A stretch of 64,000 nucleotides of DNA, taken from assembly GCF_001424425.1 (NCBI RefSeq), contig NZ_LMPT01000012.1:300601-364600 (forward strand), read 5' to 3'. Positions within the stretch are counted from its first letter, which is position 1. Each line of letters begins with the position of its first letter. This DNA is from Acidovorax sp. Leaf191 (lineage in GTDB: Bacteria; Pseudomonadota; Gammaproteobacteria; Burkholderiales; Burkholderiaceae_C). The notes beneath the pieces were generated by a model. That model saw only the letters and a program-made list of their open reading frames with translations. It ran no database searches and had not been told where the DNA came from. This document shows positions 1 to 9,989 of this stretch, piece after piece. The position numbers and the translations under genes were made by a program.

Positions 1-152
1 ACGGCGGGCAGGTAAAATCGCCGGTCCGGTGTTCACGGCCCAGGATTGCATTGCTTGCAATCCGTGGTGATGAACCCACCTGAACTCAATTCATCTTAGG
101 GATTTCGGTCGCTTGGCGCGCTGATTTGCAGCGGCCCGGCGGTCCTGTTCGC

Positions 153-2924
153 ATGGCCACCAACTTCCTCACCAAACTATTCGGCAGCCGCAACGACCGG
201 CTCCTCAAGCAGTACCGCAAGACGGTGTCCCGCATCAATGCGATGGAGCCCGAGTACGAGAAGCTGTCGGACGAGCAGCTCAAGGCCAAGACGCAGGAGT
301 TCAAGGAGCGCGTAGTCAAGGGCGAAACGCTGGACGACATCCTGCCCGAAGCGTTTGCCGTGGTCCGCGAGGGCTCCAAGCGCATCATGAAGATGCGCCA
401 CTTCGACGTGCAGCTGCTGGGCGGCATGGCCCTGCACTTCGGCAAGATTTCCGAAATGCGCACCGGCGAGGGCAAGACCCTGACCGCCACGCTGCCCGTG
501 TACCTCAATGCCCTGTCGGGCAACGGCGTGCACGTGGTGACCGTGAACGACTATCTCGCCAACCGCGATGCGCAGTGGATGGGCCGCCTGTACAACTTCC
601 TGGGCCTGACGGTGGGCATCAACCTGCCCAACATGCCGCGCGAGCAAAAGCAGGAAGCCTACCGCGCCGACATCACCTACGGCACCAACAACGAGTACGG
701 GTTCGACTACCTGCGCGACAACATGGTCTACGAGGCCGCCGACCGCGTGCAGCAGGGCCTGAACTTCGCCATCGTGGACGAGGTGGACTCGATCCTGATC
801 GACGAGGCGCGCACGCCATTGATCATCAGCGGCCAGGCCGAAGACCACACGGCGATGTACATCGCCATGAACAAGGTGGTGCCCCTGCTGGTGCGCCAGG
901 AAGGCGAAGCCGACGCCCGCACCGGCGAAGGCGTGACCAAGCCTGGCGACTTCACGCTCGACGAAAAGACCCACCAGGTGTTCCTCACGGAGCAGGGCCA
1001 CGAAAGCGCCGAGCGCATCCTGGCCAGCCAGGGCCTGATCGCCGAGGGCGCCTCGGTGTACGACCCGGCCAACATCACGCTGATGCACCACCTGTATGCA
1101 GCGCTGCGGGCCAACCACCTTTATCACCGCGACCAGCACTATGTGGTGCAAAACGGCGAAATCGTGATCGTGGACGAGTTCACCGGCCGCCTCATGTCGG
1201 GCCGCCGCTGGAGCGAAGGCCTGCACCAGGCCGTGGAAGCCAAGGAAGGCGTGAACATCCAGGCCGAGAACCAGACGCTGGCCTCCATCACCTTCCAGAA
1301 CTACTTCCGCCTGTACAACAAGCTGGCCGGCATGACCGGCACGGCCGACACCGAGGCCTACGAGTTCCAGGAAATCTACGGCCTGGAAACCGTGGTCATC
1401 CCGCCCAACCGCCCGAGCAAGCGCGACGACCAGCTCGACCGCGTCTACAAGACCACCCGCGAGAAGTACGAAGCGGCGATCAAGGACATCCGCGAATGCC
1501 ACGAGCGCGGCCAGCCCGTGCTGGTGGGCACCACGTCGATCGAGAACTCCGAAATCATCGACCAGCTGCTGAACAAGGAAGGCCTGCCGCACCAGGTGCT
1601 CAACGCCAAGCAGCACGCCCGTGAAGCGGACATCGTGGCCCAGGCAGGGCGCGCGGGCATGATCACCATCGCCACCAACATGGCCGGCCGGGGCACCGAC
1701 ATCGTGCTGGGCGGCAACATCGAGAAGGACATCGCGGCCATCGAGGCCGACGAATCCTTGTCCGAGTCCGAACGCGAGGCCCGCGTGGCCTCCGTGCGCG
1801 AACAGTGGAAGGTGGACCACGAGAAGATCAAGGCCCTGGGCGGCCTGCGCATCATCGCCACCGAGCGCCACGAATCGCGCCGCATCGACAACCAGCTGCG
1901 TGGCCGCTCGGGCCGCCAGGGCGACCCCGGTTCCTCGCGCTTTTACCTCAGCCTGGACGATTCGCTGATGCGCATTTTCGCGGGCGACCGCGTCAAGTCG
2001 ATCATGGACCGCCTGAAGATGCCCGATGGCGAAGCCATCGAAGCCGGCATCGTCACGCGCAGCATCGAGTCGGCCCAGCGCAAGGTGGAGGCCCGCAACT
2101 TCGACGTCCGCAAGCAGCTGCTGGAGTACGACGACGTCTCCAACGACCAGCGCAAGGTGATCTACCAGCAGCGCAACGACATCCTGGATGCGGCGGACCT
2201 GTCCGACGTGATTGCCGCGATGCGCGAAGACTGCATGACCGACCTGGTGCGCCAGTACGTGCCCGCCGAGTCGGTGGAAGAGCAGTGGGACCTGCCGGGC
2301 CTCGAGAAGGTGCTGGCCGAAGAGTGGCAAGTCTCCCTGCCGCTGCAGCAGGAAGTGCAGGGTTCGAACAGCGTCACCGACGACGAGATCCTGGAGAAGG
2401 TGCTGCAGGCCGCCCACGCATCGTTCGATGCCAAGGTGGAGCAGGTCGGCCGCGAGAACTTCACGCAGTTCGAGCGCATGGTGCTGCTGCAAAGCTTCGA
2501 CTCGAACTGGCGCGACCACCTGGCCGCGCTGGACTACTTGCGCCAGGGCATCCACCTGCGCGGCTATGCGCAAAAGCAGCCCAAGCAGGAGTACAAGCGC
2601 GAGGCGTTCGAGCTGTTCCGCCAGCTGATCGACCTGGTCAAGAACGAGGTCACCAAGATCCTCATGACCGTGCAGGTGCAGTCGCAGGCGCAGCTCGACC
2701 AGGCAGCCCAGGACATGGAAAGCCGCGGCGAGAGCATCGCAAACGTGACCTACACCGCCCCCACCGAAACGGGCGATGTGGAAACCACGCTGGGCGCGCA
2801 GGCGCAGGGCGCATCTGGCGAGCCGCTGCCGGAAGAGCTGCAAGGCCTGCGCATCGGCCGCAACGACCCCTGCCCATGCGGCAGCGGCAAGAAGTACAAG
2901 CAGTGCCACGGCAAGCTGGCTTGA
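153..2924 (+). CDS. secA: Preprotein translocase ATPase SecA
   Basis: SecA is the cytoplasmic and membrane-peripheral ATPase that drives unfolded preproteins through SecYEG. The 923-residue product has the usual length. Visible are the nucleotide-binding TGEGKT at residues 104-109, the DEVD box at 209-212 followed by the conserved IDEARTP stretch, GRGTD at 512-516, [12 protein letters not shown] near 590, and a C-terminal zinc/SecB-binding tail [13 protein letters not shown]. The ATG at 153 gives the canonical N-terminus [15 protein letters not shown]; an in-frame TTG at 126 would add nine unconserved residues and was not chosen. A stem-loop terminator follows 15 bases after the stop, so secA is probably transcribed separately from argJ. 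Confidence 0.98.
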   Translation: MATNFLTKLFGSRNDRLLKQYRKTVSRINAMEPEYEKLSDEQLKAKTQEFKERVVKGETLDDILPEAFAVVREGSKRIMKMRHFDVQLLGGMALHFGKISEMRTGEGKTLTATLPVYLNALSGNGVHVVTVNDYLANRDAQWMGRLYNFLGLTVGINLPNMPREQKQEAYRADITYGTNNEYGFDYLRDNMVYEAADRVQQGLNFAIVDEVDSILIDEARTPLIISGQAEDHTAMYIAMNKVVPLLVRQEGEADARTGEGVTKPGDFTLDEKTHQVFLTEQGHESAERILASQGLIAEGASVYDPANITLMHHLYAALRANHLYHRDQHYVVQNGEIVIVDEFTGRLMSGRRWSEGLHQAVEAKEGVNIQAENQTLASITFQNYFRLYNKLAGMTGTADTEAYEFQEIYGLETVVIPPNRPSKRDDQLDRVYKTTREKYEAAIKDIRECHERGQPVLVGTTSIENSEIIDQLLNKEGLPHQVLNAKQHAREADIVAQAGRAGMITIATNMAGRGTDIVLGGNIEKDIAAIEADESLSESEREARVASVREQWKVDHEKIKALGGLRIIATERHESRRIDNQLRGRSGRQGDPGSSRFYLSLDDSLMRIFAGDRVKSIMDRLKMPDGEAIEAGIVTRSIESAQRKVEARNFDVRKQLLEYDDVSNDQRKVIYQQRNDILDAADLSDVIAAMREDCMTDLVRQYVPAESVEEQWDLPGLEKVLAEEWQVSLPLQQEVQGSNSVTDDEILEKVLQAAHASFDAKVEQVGRENFTQFERMVLLQSFDSNWRDHLAALDYLRQGIHLRGYAQKQPKQEYKREAFELFRQLIDLVKNEVTKILMTVQVQSQAQLDQAAQDMESRGESIANVTYTAPTETGDVETTLGAQAQGASGEPLPEELQGLRIGRNDPCPCGSGKKYKQCHGKLA

Positions 2925-2939
2925 TCTTGTGACTCACGC

Positions 2940-2964
2940 AACACGGGCTTCGGCCCGTGTTTTC
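2940..2964 (+). terminator. Rho-independent terminator after secA
   Basis: A perfect stem ACACGGGC/GCCCGTGT closed by the tetraloop TTCG runs straight into TTTT. It lies between the secA stop and argJ on the secA strand. Confidence 0.85.
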
Positions 2965-3085
2965 ATTGGCGCGCCACGGTTTTCCGCATAATTGGCCGCA
3001 GTCTTCATCGGGCGAATGCCGTATGCCGGGCAACTGGCCCGTGCCGCATCCGTCTCCTTCTTCCAGATAGAAAGGCCCAGACCCC

Positions 3086-4315
3086 ATGCCTGTGAATCTC
3101 GTTGCCCCCGTTGCCGCCGACCTGCATCCGATCGCCGGCGTGCGCATCGGTGTGGCCGAAGCCGGCGTCCGCAAAGCCAACCGCAAGGACCTCACCGTCT
3201 TCCTGCTGGACGAGGGAGCCAGCGTGGCTGGCGTGTTCACGCAGAACCGATTTTGCGCGGCGCCGGTGCAGATCAGCCGCGACCACCTGGCCAGCGGCCA
3301 ACCGATCCGCGCGATGCTGATCAACACCGGCAACGCCAACGCCGGCACGGGCGCTGACGGCCTGGCGCGTGCGCGCGCGACCTGCATTGCCCTGGCGCGC
3401 CAGCTGAGCGTGGCGCCCGAGCAGATCCTGCCGTTTTCGACCGGCGTGATCATGGAGCCCCTGCCCCATGACCGCATCGAAGCCGGCCTGCCTGCGGCCA
3501 TCGCCGACGCACAGCCGGGCCACTGGGCCCGCGCGGCCGAAGGCATCATGACGACCGACACGCTGCCCAAGGCGTTTTCTGCCCAGGTGCAGATCGGCGG
3601 CGCCACGGTGTCCATCACAGGCATCAGCAAGGGCGCGGGCATGATCCGGCCCAACATGGCCACCATGCTCGGCTTCATGGCCACGGACGCCTGTGTGGCC
3701 CCTGCCCTGATGCAGCAGCTGGCCCGCGAGCTGGCCGACGGGTCCTTCAACCGCGTGACCATCGACGGCGACACCTCGACCAACGACTCGTTCGTGGTGG
3801 TGGCGACCAACAAGGCCGCACACGCGCCCATCACGTCGCTCGCCAGCCCCGAGGGCCAGGCCCTGAAGGCGGCCATGCTGGCCGTATCGCAACAGCTCGC
3901 CCAGGCCATCGTGCGCGACGGCGAGGGTGCCACCAAGTTCATCACCGTGCGCGTGGAAGGCGGCAAGACGGGCGAGGAGTGCCGCAAGGTGGCGTATGCC
4001 ATCGCCCACTCGCCGCTGGTCAAGACGGCGTTCTACGCCAGCGACCCCAACCTCGGCCGCATTCTGGCGGCCGTGGGCTATGCGGGCATCGACGACCTCG
4101 ACCAGACTGGCATCGACCTGTACCTGGACGACGTGCATGTGGCCATCCAGGGCGGGCGCAACCCGGCCTACCGCGAAGAGGACGGCCAGCGCGTGATGAA
4201 GCAAAGCGAGATCACGGTGCGGGTGCTGCTGGGCCGTGGCGACGAGGCCGACACGGTATGGACCTGCGACTTCAGCCACGATTACGTGACGATCAACGCC
4301 GACTACCGGTCTTGA
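3086..4315 (+). CDS. argJ: Bifunctional glutamate N-acetyltransferase / amino-acid acetyltransferase ArgJ
   Basis: ArgJ moves the acetyl group from N-acetylornithine to glutamate (and in some species also uses acetyl-CoA), closing the cyclic arginine pathway in the cytoplasm. The 409-residue protein carries the family signature [16 protein letters not shown]; the Thr of ATML (T193) is the autocleavage nucleophile that generates the alpha and beta chains. The C-terminus ends [15 protein letters not shown] as in typical ArgJ. It follows secA, a common betaproteobacterial arrangement. Whether it is mono- or bifunctional cannot be told from sequence alone. Confidence 0.97.
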   Translation: MPVNLVAPVAADLHPIAGVRIGVAEAGVRKANRKDLTVFLLDEGASVAGVFTQNRFCAAPVQISRDHLASGQPIRAMLINTGNANAGTGADGLARARATCIALARQLSVAPEQILPFSTGVIMEPLPHDRIEAGLPAAIADAQPGHWARAAEGIMTTDTLPKAFSAQVQIGGATVSITGISKGAGMIRPNMATMLGFMATDACVAPALMQQLARELADGSFNRVTIDGDTSTNDSFVVVATNKAAHAPITSLASPEGQALKAAMLAVSQQLAQAIVRDGEGATKFITVRVEGGKTGEECRKVAYAIAHSPLVKTAFYASDPNLGRILAAVGYAGIDDLDQTGIDLYLDDVHVAIQGGRNPAYREEDGQRVMKQSEITVRVLLGRGDEADTVWTCDFSHDYVTINADYRS

Positions 4316-4324
4316 TCCAGCAGG

Positions 4325-4373
4325 GCGCCCCGATGCCGGTGTGCCGGTATGCCGGTATGCCGGCATGGGGCGC
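4325..4373 (+). repeat. Long hairpin with short tandem repeats in its loop, downstream of argJ
   Basis: The arms GCGCCCC-G-ATGCCGG and CCGGCATGGGGCGC pair over 14 bp with one bulged base. The loop is built from near-repeats of the octamer TGCCGGTA. It starts nine bases after the argJ stop but has no following T-run, so it may stabilise the 3' end or end transcription only weakly. Confidence 0.6.
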
Positions 4374-4465
4374 ATCGCAGGCCCGGGCGACGAAGCACTG
4401 CTTCGTGCTTACCTGGTTGCTTGCTTCTTTGCTTGCCAGCGTGCTTGCAGGCCTGCGGATTCAGG

Positions 4466-4520
4466 ATGCTATCGATTTAATAGCTGCTCGCGCTTGTGGT
4501 TCAAGCGCCAGGTGCCAGAA
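4466..4520 (+). repeat. Dispersed double-hairpin repeat, copy A
   Basis: This copy matches the family pattern GCTAT-N7-ATAGCTGCT followed by GCGCTTG and CAAGCGC. It ends immediately before the ATG of the DUF815 gene, so the only purine-rich stretch upstream of that start (AGG in CCAGGTGCCAGAA) belongs to the repeat. Confidence 0.8.
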
Positions 4521-5387
4521 ATGAACGAAAAATTTGAACATCTGATCGAGCGGGCCGAGCAACTCATCGCCCGCATCGAGTCCGTGCTGCCCCAGCCTTT
4601 GGGGGCGCCTGACTGGTCGCAGGCCATCGCCTGGCGCTACCGCAAGCGCAGCAGCGGCCACGGCACCCTGGAGCCGGTGCGCCATGTGGCGGCCATGGCG
4701 CTGTCGGACCTGAAGGAGATCGATGCGCAAAAGGAAAAGATCGAGCGCAACACGCAGCAGTTCGTGCAGGGCCGCCCGGCCAACAACGTGCTGCTGACGG
4801 GCGCGCGCGGTACCGGCAAGTCGTCGCTCATCAAGGCCTGCCTCAACACCTACGCGCCCGAGGGCCTGCGCTTGATCGAAGTGGACAAGGCGGACCTTGT
4901 CGACCTCCCGGACATCGTCGACGTGGTGGCCGGCCGCCCCGAGAAGTTCATCGTCTTTTGCGACGACCTGAGCTTTGAAGACGGCGAACCGGGCTACAAG
5001 GCGCTCAAGTCCATTCTGGACGGGTCGGTGGCCGCGTCCACGCCCAATGTGCTGATCTACGCCACCAGCAACCGCCGCCATCTGCTGCCCGAATACATGA
5101 AGGAAAACCTCACCTACACCCATACCGAGGACGGCGAAGTGCACCCGGGCGAAGTGGTGGAGGAGAAGATCTCGCTGTCGGAACGGTTTGGCCTGTGGGT
5201 GAGCTTCTATCCCTTCAGCCAGGAGGAATACCTCGCCATCGTCGCGCAATGGCTGTCGTCGCTGGGCGTGTCTGCAGACGCTATCACCGCGGCGCGGCCC
5301 CAGGCGCTGGTCTGGGCACTGGAGCGCGGCTCGCGCAGCGGGCGCGTGGCCTACCAGTTTGCGCGCGACCATGCGGGGCGGGCATGA
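4521..5387 (+). CDS. DUF815-family ATP-binding protein (AAA+)
   Basis: A 288-residue cytoplasmic ATPase of the DUF815 family, function unknown. It has a P-loop GARGTGKSSL near residue 94 and the acidic Walker B-like stretch FIVFCDDLSFE. Further on come a sensor-like IYATSNRRHLLPEYM and the segment SLSERFGLWVSFYPF typical of this family. The ATG at 4521 begins MNEKFEHLIERAEQ; an in-frame GTG at 4341 would add 60 residues read from repeats and was rejected. The gene sits between argJ and the Nudix gene, an order seen in other Burkholderiales. The start region overlaps a dispersed repeat that supplies the upstream leader. Confidence 0.9.
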   Translation: MNEKFEHLIERAEQLIARIESVLPQPLGAPDWSQAIAWRYRKRSSGHGTLEPVRHVAAMALSDLKEIDAQKEKIERNTQQFVQGRPANNVLLTGARGTGKSSLIKACLNTYAPEGLRLIEVDKADLVDLPDIVDVVAGRPEKFIVFCDDLSFEDGEPGYKALKSILDGSVAASTPNVLIYATSNRRHLLPEYMKENLTYTHTEDGEVHPGEVVEEKISLSERFGLWVSFYPFSQEEYLAIVAQWLSSLGVSADAITAARPQALVWALERGSRSGRVAYQFARDHAGRA

Positions 5388-5570
5388 AGGGGCTGGTGTC
5401 ATACCGGTGCACCGGAGTCGCGGCCCGGGCGGTTGCTTCGTCGCAGGGGGCATCGGCAGCATCGGCGCCGTGGCCCCTCGCAGGCTGTGGAAGCACCCTG
5501 TGCCTGTGCCTGGTGGCTGCTATCGGCCTGGCGGGTGCCACGCCATGGCGCGGCGGTGAAAGGGATTGCC

Positions 5571-6002
5571 ATGGCTGAGGAGCGCCAACACACCGAGGTC
5601 GCCGTCGGCATCCTGGTGCGCGCCGACGGCGCCCTGCTGCTGTCGACCCGTCCGGCGGGCAAACCGTATGCCGGCTATTGGGAGTTTCCAGGCGGCAAGC
5701 TCGAAGCAGGCGAGACCGTGGAGCAGGCTCTGCGCCGTGAACTCATCGAAGAGTTGGGCGTCACCATCGGCCCGGCGGTCGTGTGGAAGGTCACGGAGCA
5801 CGACTACCCCCACGCGCTGGTGCGCCTGCACTGGTGCAAGGTGTGGGCGTGGAGCGGCGACTTCGAGATGCGTGAGGGCCAGGCGATGGCTTGGCAGCAG
5901 ATGCCGCTGACGGTCGCTCCTGTTTTGCCTGGAGCCTATCCGGTGCTGCAATGGCTGGCCGAAGAGCGCGGTCTGTCCTTCACACCGCCGCCCGCTGCGT
6001 GA
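5571..6002 (+). CDS. mutT: MutT-type Nudix hydrolase (8-oxo-dGTP diphosphatase-like)
   Basis: A 143-residue Nudix protein with an intact Nudix box: GGKLEAGETVEQAL followed by RRELIEELGV, so all catalytic glutamates are present. The N-terminus VAVGILVRADGALLLSTRP and the central WEFPGGK are those of MutT proteins that remove oxidised dGTP from the nucleotide pool. The ATG at 5571 follows AAAGGGATTGCC. The preceding 183 bases show no gene. Its TGA stop overlaps the first base of repeat copy B. The exact substrate is inferred from family resemblance. Confidence 0.88.
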   Translation: MAEERQHTEVAVGILVRADGALLLSTRPAGKPYAGYWEFPGGKLEAGETVEQALRRELIEELGVTIGPAVVWKVTEHDYPHALVRLHWCKVWAWSGDFEMREGQAMAWQQMPLTVAPVLPGAYPVLQWLAEERGLSFTPPPAA

Positions 6003-6060
6003 CGCTACTGAAATAATAGCTTGCGGGGCTTGACTGGTGCGCGGTAGCGGGCGTTTTCAT
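6002..6060 (+). repeat. Dispersed double-hairpin repeat, copy B
   Basis: The pattern GCTAC-N7-AATAGCTTGCG, then GCGCGGTAGCGGGC and TTTT, aligns without gaps to the other copies. It starts on the last base of the mutT stop codon and lies between the converging mutT and yacG genes. Confidence 0.72.
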
Positions 6061-6122
6061 GCCCAGCATTGCTGGGTGGTGTCCAAACAGCCGCGCCACC
6101 GGCCTGTCAGTCGGGCCGGTTG

Positions 6123-6365
6123 TCAGTGCTCCGTGCGCGGGTCGCCGTACTGGGCATCGCCCGGTGGGGCTTCTGCAGGCATGCGGAAGTCCTCGCTGGC
6201 CCAGGCACCCAGGTCCACCTGCTTGCAGCGTTCGCTGCAGAAGGGCCGGTAGGCATTGGCGGGGCTGTACACGCTGTCGCCGCCGCAGCTGGGGCACACC
6301 ACGATGCGTTCCTGGGGGGTGCCCGTCGTCTGGGGGCGGGGGGTGGGGGCCATCTTCTTCGTCAT
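6123..6365 (-). CDS. yacG: DNA gyrase inhibitor YacG
   Basis: A small zinc protein (80 residues) with the four YacG cysteines in [12 protein letters not shown] and [14 protein letters not shown], followed by the conserved WASEDFRMP. YacG binds GyrB and limits gyrase activity. It follows zapD by 30 bases on the same strand, in the common coaE-zapD-yacG cluster. The start is uncertain: a GTG two codons upstream (6371) is equally possible, and neither has a well-placed Shine-Dalgarno sequence. The tail after residue 60 is low in complexity. Confidence 0.9.
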   Translation of the reverse strand: MTKKMAPTPRPQTTGTPQERIVVCPSCGGDSVYSPANAYRPFCSERCKQVDLGAWASEDFRMPAEAPPGDAQYGDPRTEH

Positions 6366-6395
6366 CCTCACATCACAGGCAGTGCCAGCCCGGGA

Positions 6396-7151
6396 TCAAG
6401 CGCACAGGGTCAGCTCGAAGGCTGCATCCTCGTTGCTGGCGTGCAGCCGGGCATCTTCTTCCAGCCGCATGAGGCGCACCGACACGATCAGGCGGTTGCC
6501 GCTGATCTCGGGGATCAGGTTCAGGCCGGGGTCGATGCGCAGGCGCAGCAACTGGAACGTGCGGCCCTGCGGCAGGTTCTGCTGGAACTGGCCGCGCTCG
6601 GCCGCCACCTTCTGCGGCACGCCGGAGTCGCGCAGCAGCTTGAGCAATACATAAATGGATTCGGCCAGCGGAGCCAGGGTGGACGCCCACTGCTCCAGGG
6701 CTTCCTGGCGCTGGGCCGGCGGATTGTGCTGCCAGGCGTAGTAAGCCGGCAGGTCGAACCCGCAGGTGCCGCCCGGAATGCCCACGCGGCTGCGGATGCT
6801 CATCAGCCAGTCGTTCTCGGTCAGCACGTGGCCCGACTTGCCCGACTGGGTATTGAGCGCGTTGAAGCAGCGGTCCAGCTGCGCGATCACCGCATCGAGC
6901 GCTGCCTCGGAAATCGAGGGGTTGCCGCGGTAGCTGTCGAGCTGGTGCTTGTGTTTTTCGATGTCCTTGAGAACATCGGCCTTCAGGTCCGCCCGCGCGG
7001 CCACGTCCATGATCTCGAAGATCGTGACCAGTGCGAAGTGGTGGTCCAGAGCGTGGGCACGGGGGATCAATTCCCCCAGGCGCCGAAAGAGCTGCTCCAG
7101 CCGCAGGTAGGTGCGCAGGCGCTCGTTGAAGGGATATTCGTAAAGGATCAC
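6396..7151 (-). CDS. zapD: Cell division protein ZapD (DUF1342)
   Basis: ZapD crosslinks FtsZ protofilaments at the division ring. The 251-residue product from the GTG at 7151 begins VILYEYPFNERLRTYLRLEQ, the typical ZapD N-terminus, and equals the usual family length. Conserved stretches include WLMSIRSRVGIPGGTCGFDLP and a C-terminal RLMRLEED. Longer in-frame starts up to 7334 would overlap coaE and add unrelated residues. The gene lies 85 bases after coaE on the same strand and just before yacG. Confidence 0.95.
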   Translation of the reverse strand: MILYEYPFNERLRTYLRLEQLFRRLGELIPRAHALDHHFALVTIFEIMDVAARADLKADVLKDIEKHKHQLDSYRGNPSISEAALDAVIAQLDRCFNALNTQSGKSGHVLTENDWLMSIRSRVGIPGGTCGFDLPAYYAWQHNPPAQRQEALEQWASTLAPLAESIYVLLKLLRDSGVPQKVAAERGQFQQNLPQGRTFQLLRLRIDPGLNLIPEISGNRLIVSVRLMRLEEDARLHASNEDAAFELTLCA

Positions 7152-7236
7152 GCTGGCGGGTTCCTGGGGGCTCAGGGAGTATTCTGACGCCGGTGGCGCA
7201 CGGCAGGGGGTGAAAGCACAAACGGTTTCTCCCGCA

Positions 7237-7863
7237 TCATAGCCCGAACAATGCTGCTGTCTGCCGTGCCTGCTCGTGGAGCTGGTCGAGCGTGCAGTCT
7301 GCGTCATTGGCGATGATCGCATCGGCCACCGCACGGCGAGCGGTCCTGCTGGCCTGGGAGGCGATGATGCCTTCGACGGTTTCGCGGCTCAGCCCGCTGC
7401 GCCGCATCACGCGGGCGACCTGCGTTTCGGCCGCGCAATCCACCACCACGACCGCATCGAGGCGGCCCGCCCACCGCCCCGACTCCGCCAGCAGGGGAAT
7501 ATCGAACACGATCAGCGGGCGGCCAGCGTCGGCCGCCTGCTGCGCCATGAGATTGCTGTGCAGCGTGACCAGGGGGTGGACGATGCCCTCCAGCTGGGCC
7601 CGGGCCTCCGGCCGGGTGAACGCGAGCGCCCGCATGCGCGTGCGGTCCAGCGCGCCCGTCGCCGTGTCGACAAAATCGCTGCCAAAAGCGGCTGCGATGG
7701 CCGGCATGGCGGCCCCTTGCGGCCCCGTGACATCCCGCGCAATCTGGTCCGCATCGATGAGCGCAGCACCTTGCGCTTGCCAGAAGTGGCCCACCGTGCT
7801 CTTGCCGCTGCCTATGCCGCCAGTCAGGCCCAGGCGCACTGGGCGGTGGTTGCGGTGGGTCAT
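7237..7863 (-). CDS. coaE: Dephospho-CoA kinase
   Basis: CoaE phosphorylates dephospho-CoA in the last step of coenzyme A synthesis in the cytoplasm. The 208-residue protein opens with the P-loop LTGGIGSGKST at residues 13-23 and contains ALIDADQIARDVT (substrate-binding) and VFDIPLLAESG, then a C-terminal IANDADCTLDQLHEQ typical of CoaE. It starts nine bases after the pilD stop, so it is probably transcribed with the pil genes, an order conserved in many beta- and gammaproteobacteria. Confidence 0.97.
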   Translation of the reverse strand: MTHRNHRPVRLGLTGGIGSGKSTVGHFWQAQGAALIDADQIARDVTGPQGAAMPAIAAAFGSDFVDTATGALDRTRMRALAFTRPEARAQLEGIVHPLVTLHSNLMAQQAADAGRPLIVFDIPLLAESGRWAGRLDAVVVVDCAAETQVARVMRRSGLSRETVEGIIASQASRTARRAVADAIIANDADCTLDQLHEQARQTAALFGL

Positions 7864-7872
7864 GGGTGTGTG

Positions 7873-8757
7873 CTACAGGCCGAAGAGCTTCAGCACCGCC
7901 TGAAGAATGGCCTGGGGCCCGAAGACCATCGCGGTAAACCCGGCACCGACCAGAAAAGGCCCAAAGGGCACGTACCCACCCTCGCGCAGGCCGCTGGACA
8001 TCTTCATGCCAATGCCGATGATGGCGCCGATGACCGACGACATCAGGATGATGGGCACCAGCGCCTGCCAGCCAAACCACGCGCCCAAAGCGGCAAAAAG
8101 CTTGAAATCGCCGTAGCCCATGCCCTCCTTGCCCGTCGCCAGCTTGAAACCCCAGTACACCAGCCACAGCGAAAGATAGCCCGCAGCGGCACCCGCCACG
8201 GACGCCTGCAGCGTCACGTCGGTCCATTGCAGGGACGACGCCAGCAGGCCTGCCCACAGCAAGGGCAGGGTGATGTCATCCGGGAGGAGTGTGGTGTCCC
8301 AGTCGATGAGCGCGAGGGCCACCAACGCCGCGGAAAAGCCGCACCATGCGATACCGGTGGGGGTCACACCCCAGCGCTGGATGCAGAAGAAGAACAGCGC
8401 GCCGGTGGCCAGTTCCACCAGCGGGTACCGGACCGAGATGCGGACCTTGCACGCCGAACACCGGCCACGCAGGAAGAGGTAGCTCAGGACAGGAATGTTC
8501 TCGAACCACTGCACCTCGTGCCCGCATGCAGGGCAGCGGGACCGTGGGGTCATGAGGTTGAACGCGGGTTGCTGCTGCTCCGCGACCGCGTCGCCCTGCA
8601 GGGAGTCGTCAGCACCTGCAGCCATCGACGCGAGTTCAGCAGCCCATTGCCGCTCCATCATCTTCGGGAGCCGATAGATGACTACGTTGAGGAAGCTTCC
8701 GATCAACAGTCCGAATATTCCGCCGAGTCCTGCGTTGAGCCAAACTTCCATCTCCAT
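7873..8757 (-). CDS. pilD: Prepilin peptidase / N-methyltransferase PilD
   Basis: The inner-membrane aspartyl protease that cuts type IV prepilin leaders and methylates the new N-terminus. The 294-residue protein has the N-terminal PSFLNVV-like GSFLNVVIYRLP, the zinc site formed by CPACGH and CSAC (about residues 95-123), and the GYGD catalytic motif with its second aspartate context GYGDFKLFAALG. An earlier Asp is in ALIDWDTTLLPDD. Multiple hydrophobic segments follow the cytoplasmic loop. The start overlaps the pilC stop by one base (TGATG), implying translational coupling. Confidence 0.96.
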   Translation of the reverse strand: MEMEVWLNAGLGGIFGLLIGSFLNVVIYRLPKMMERQWAAELASMAAGADDSLQGDAVAEQQQPAFNLMTPRSRCPACGHEVQWFENIPVLSYLFLRGRCSACKVRISVRYPLVELATGALFFFCIQRWGVTPTGIAWCGFSAALVALALIDWDTTLLPDDITLPLLWAGLLASSLQWTDVTLQASVAGAAAGYLSLWLVYWGFKLATGKEGMGYGDFKLFAALGAWFGWQALVPIILMSSVIGAIIGIGMKMSSGLREGGYVPFGPFLVGAGFTAMVFGPQAILQAVLKLFGL

Positions 8758-9974
8758 CAGACGACTTGGCCCAGTTTGAAGATGGGCAGGTACATCGATA
8801 CCACGATGCCGCCGATCAGAGTGCCCAGGAAAACGATGATGATAGGTTCCATCAGGCTGGACAAGCCCGCGACCATTTCATCAACTTCAGCTTCGTAAAA
8901 ATCGGCTGCTTTACCGAGCATGTGGTCGATGGAGCCGGATTCTTCGCCGATTGCGCACATCTGAAGGACCATGGAAGGAAAAATATTGGCATTGCCCATT
9001 GCCGCGGTCAGGCTGGTTCCTGTAGATACTTCTTGCTGAATCTTCTCAGTGGCCATTGAGTAAACAGAGTTTCCTGATGCGCCCCCTACCGAGTCCAATG
9101 CTTCCACCAGAGGCACCCCTGCCGCAAACATGGTTGCCAGTGTTCGAGTCCAGCGTGCCACGCAGGATTTGTCGATCAGGGCACCAAAAATCGGTACCTT
9201 GAGCAGTATCCGATCCATGAACATTTGCATCTTTTCGTTTCTTTTCCATGCTTGCATGAAAAAGAAGAAGCCAGCTCCAATAGAGCCAAAGATCAACCAC
9301 CACCACTTCACAAATATTTCACTAACTGCCATTACAAACAAGGTGGGAGCAGGCAGATCAGCTCCGAATGATGTAAAGACTTCCTTGAATGCTGGAATCA
9401 CGAAAATCATGATCACTGCAACCACTACAAAAGCCACAATAATCACAGATATTGGATACATCAAGGCAGATTTAATCTTCGACTTGATGGCTTCGGTTTT
9501 CTCCATGTAGCTGGCAAGCCTATCGAGAAGTGCTTCAAGAATACCTGCTGCCTCCCCAGCCTCCACCAGGTTGCAATAAAGGTTGTCAAAGTACATCGGG
9601 TGCTTGCGAAATGCAGCATTCAAAGAAGTACCTGTTTCAACATCCAGACGTATGTCGTTGAGCAGTTTGGTGACGCTGGCATTTGTATTGCCTCGCCCAA
9701 CAATGTCAAAGGATTGAAGAAGCGGAACACCCGCCTTCATCATGGTTGCAAGTTGCCGCGTAAACAGTGCAATGTCTTTCGGCTTGATTTTCTTGCCGGA
9801 CCTCATCCGGCGTTTTTTGATTTTTGTCGGAAAGACACCTTGGCGCCGCAGGGTGGCCTGGACCTGATTTTCGCCGACTGCTCTTACTTCTCCGCGCACG
9901 ATCTTGCCGTGGCGGTCCTTGCCTTCCCATTCGAATACAAACTCTTTGATGTCCCGTGATGCAGCGGTTGCCAT
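8757..9974 (-). CDS. pilC: Type IV pilus inner-membrane platform protein PilC
   Basis: PilC is the inner-membrane platform on which PilB works during pilus extension. The 405-residue protein has two T2SF domains (about residues 70-193 and 274-396) in tandem, with conserved FTRQLATMMKAGVPLLQS and, in the second, WTRTLATMFAAGVPLVEALD, and three membrane segments near 170-190, 220-240 and 375-395. The gene shows markedly low GC: about 41 percent over 9241-9480 by hand count, against about 65-75 percent in coaE. It starts 15 bases after pilB. Confidence 0.97.
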   Translation of the reverse strand: MATAASRDIKEFVFEWEGKDRHGKIVRGEVRAVGENQVQATLRRQGVFPTKIKKRRMRSGKKIKPKDIALFTRQLATMMKAGVPLLQSFDIVGRGNTNASVTKLLNDIRLDVETGTSLNAAFRKHPMYFDNLYCNLVEAGEAAGILEALLDRLASYMEKTEAIKSKIKSALMYPISVIIVAFVVVAVIMIFVIPAFKEVFTSFGADLPAPTLFVMAVSEIFVKWWWLIFGSIGAGFFFFMQAWKRNEKMQMFMDRILLKVPIFGALIDKSCVARWTRTLATMFAAGVPLVEALDSVGGASGNSVYSMATEKIQQEVSTGTSLTAAMGNANIFPSMVLQMCAIGEESGSIDHMLGKAADFYEAEVDEMVAGLSSLMEPIIIVFLGTLIGGIVVSMYLPIFKLGQVV

Positions 9975-9989
9975 ATGATCCCTCTACTC

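Noticed and set aside
177..2909. A 910-codon open frame on the - strand opposite secA
   Set aside because: It mirrors secA codon by codon, has a Leu/Val/His/Ala-rich product with no motif, and arises from strong G/C bias at third positions.
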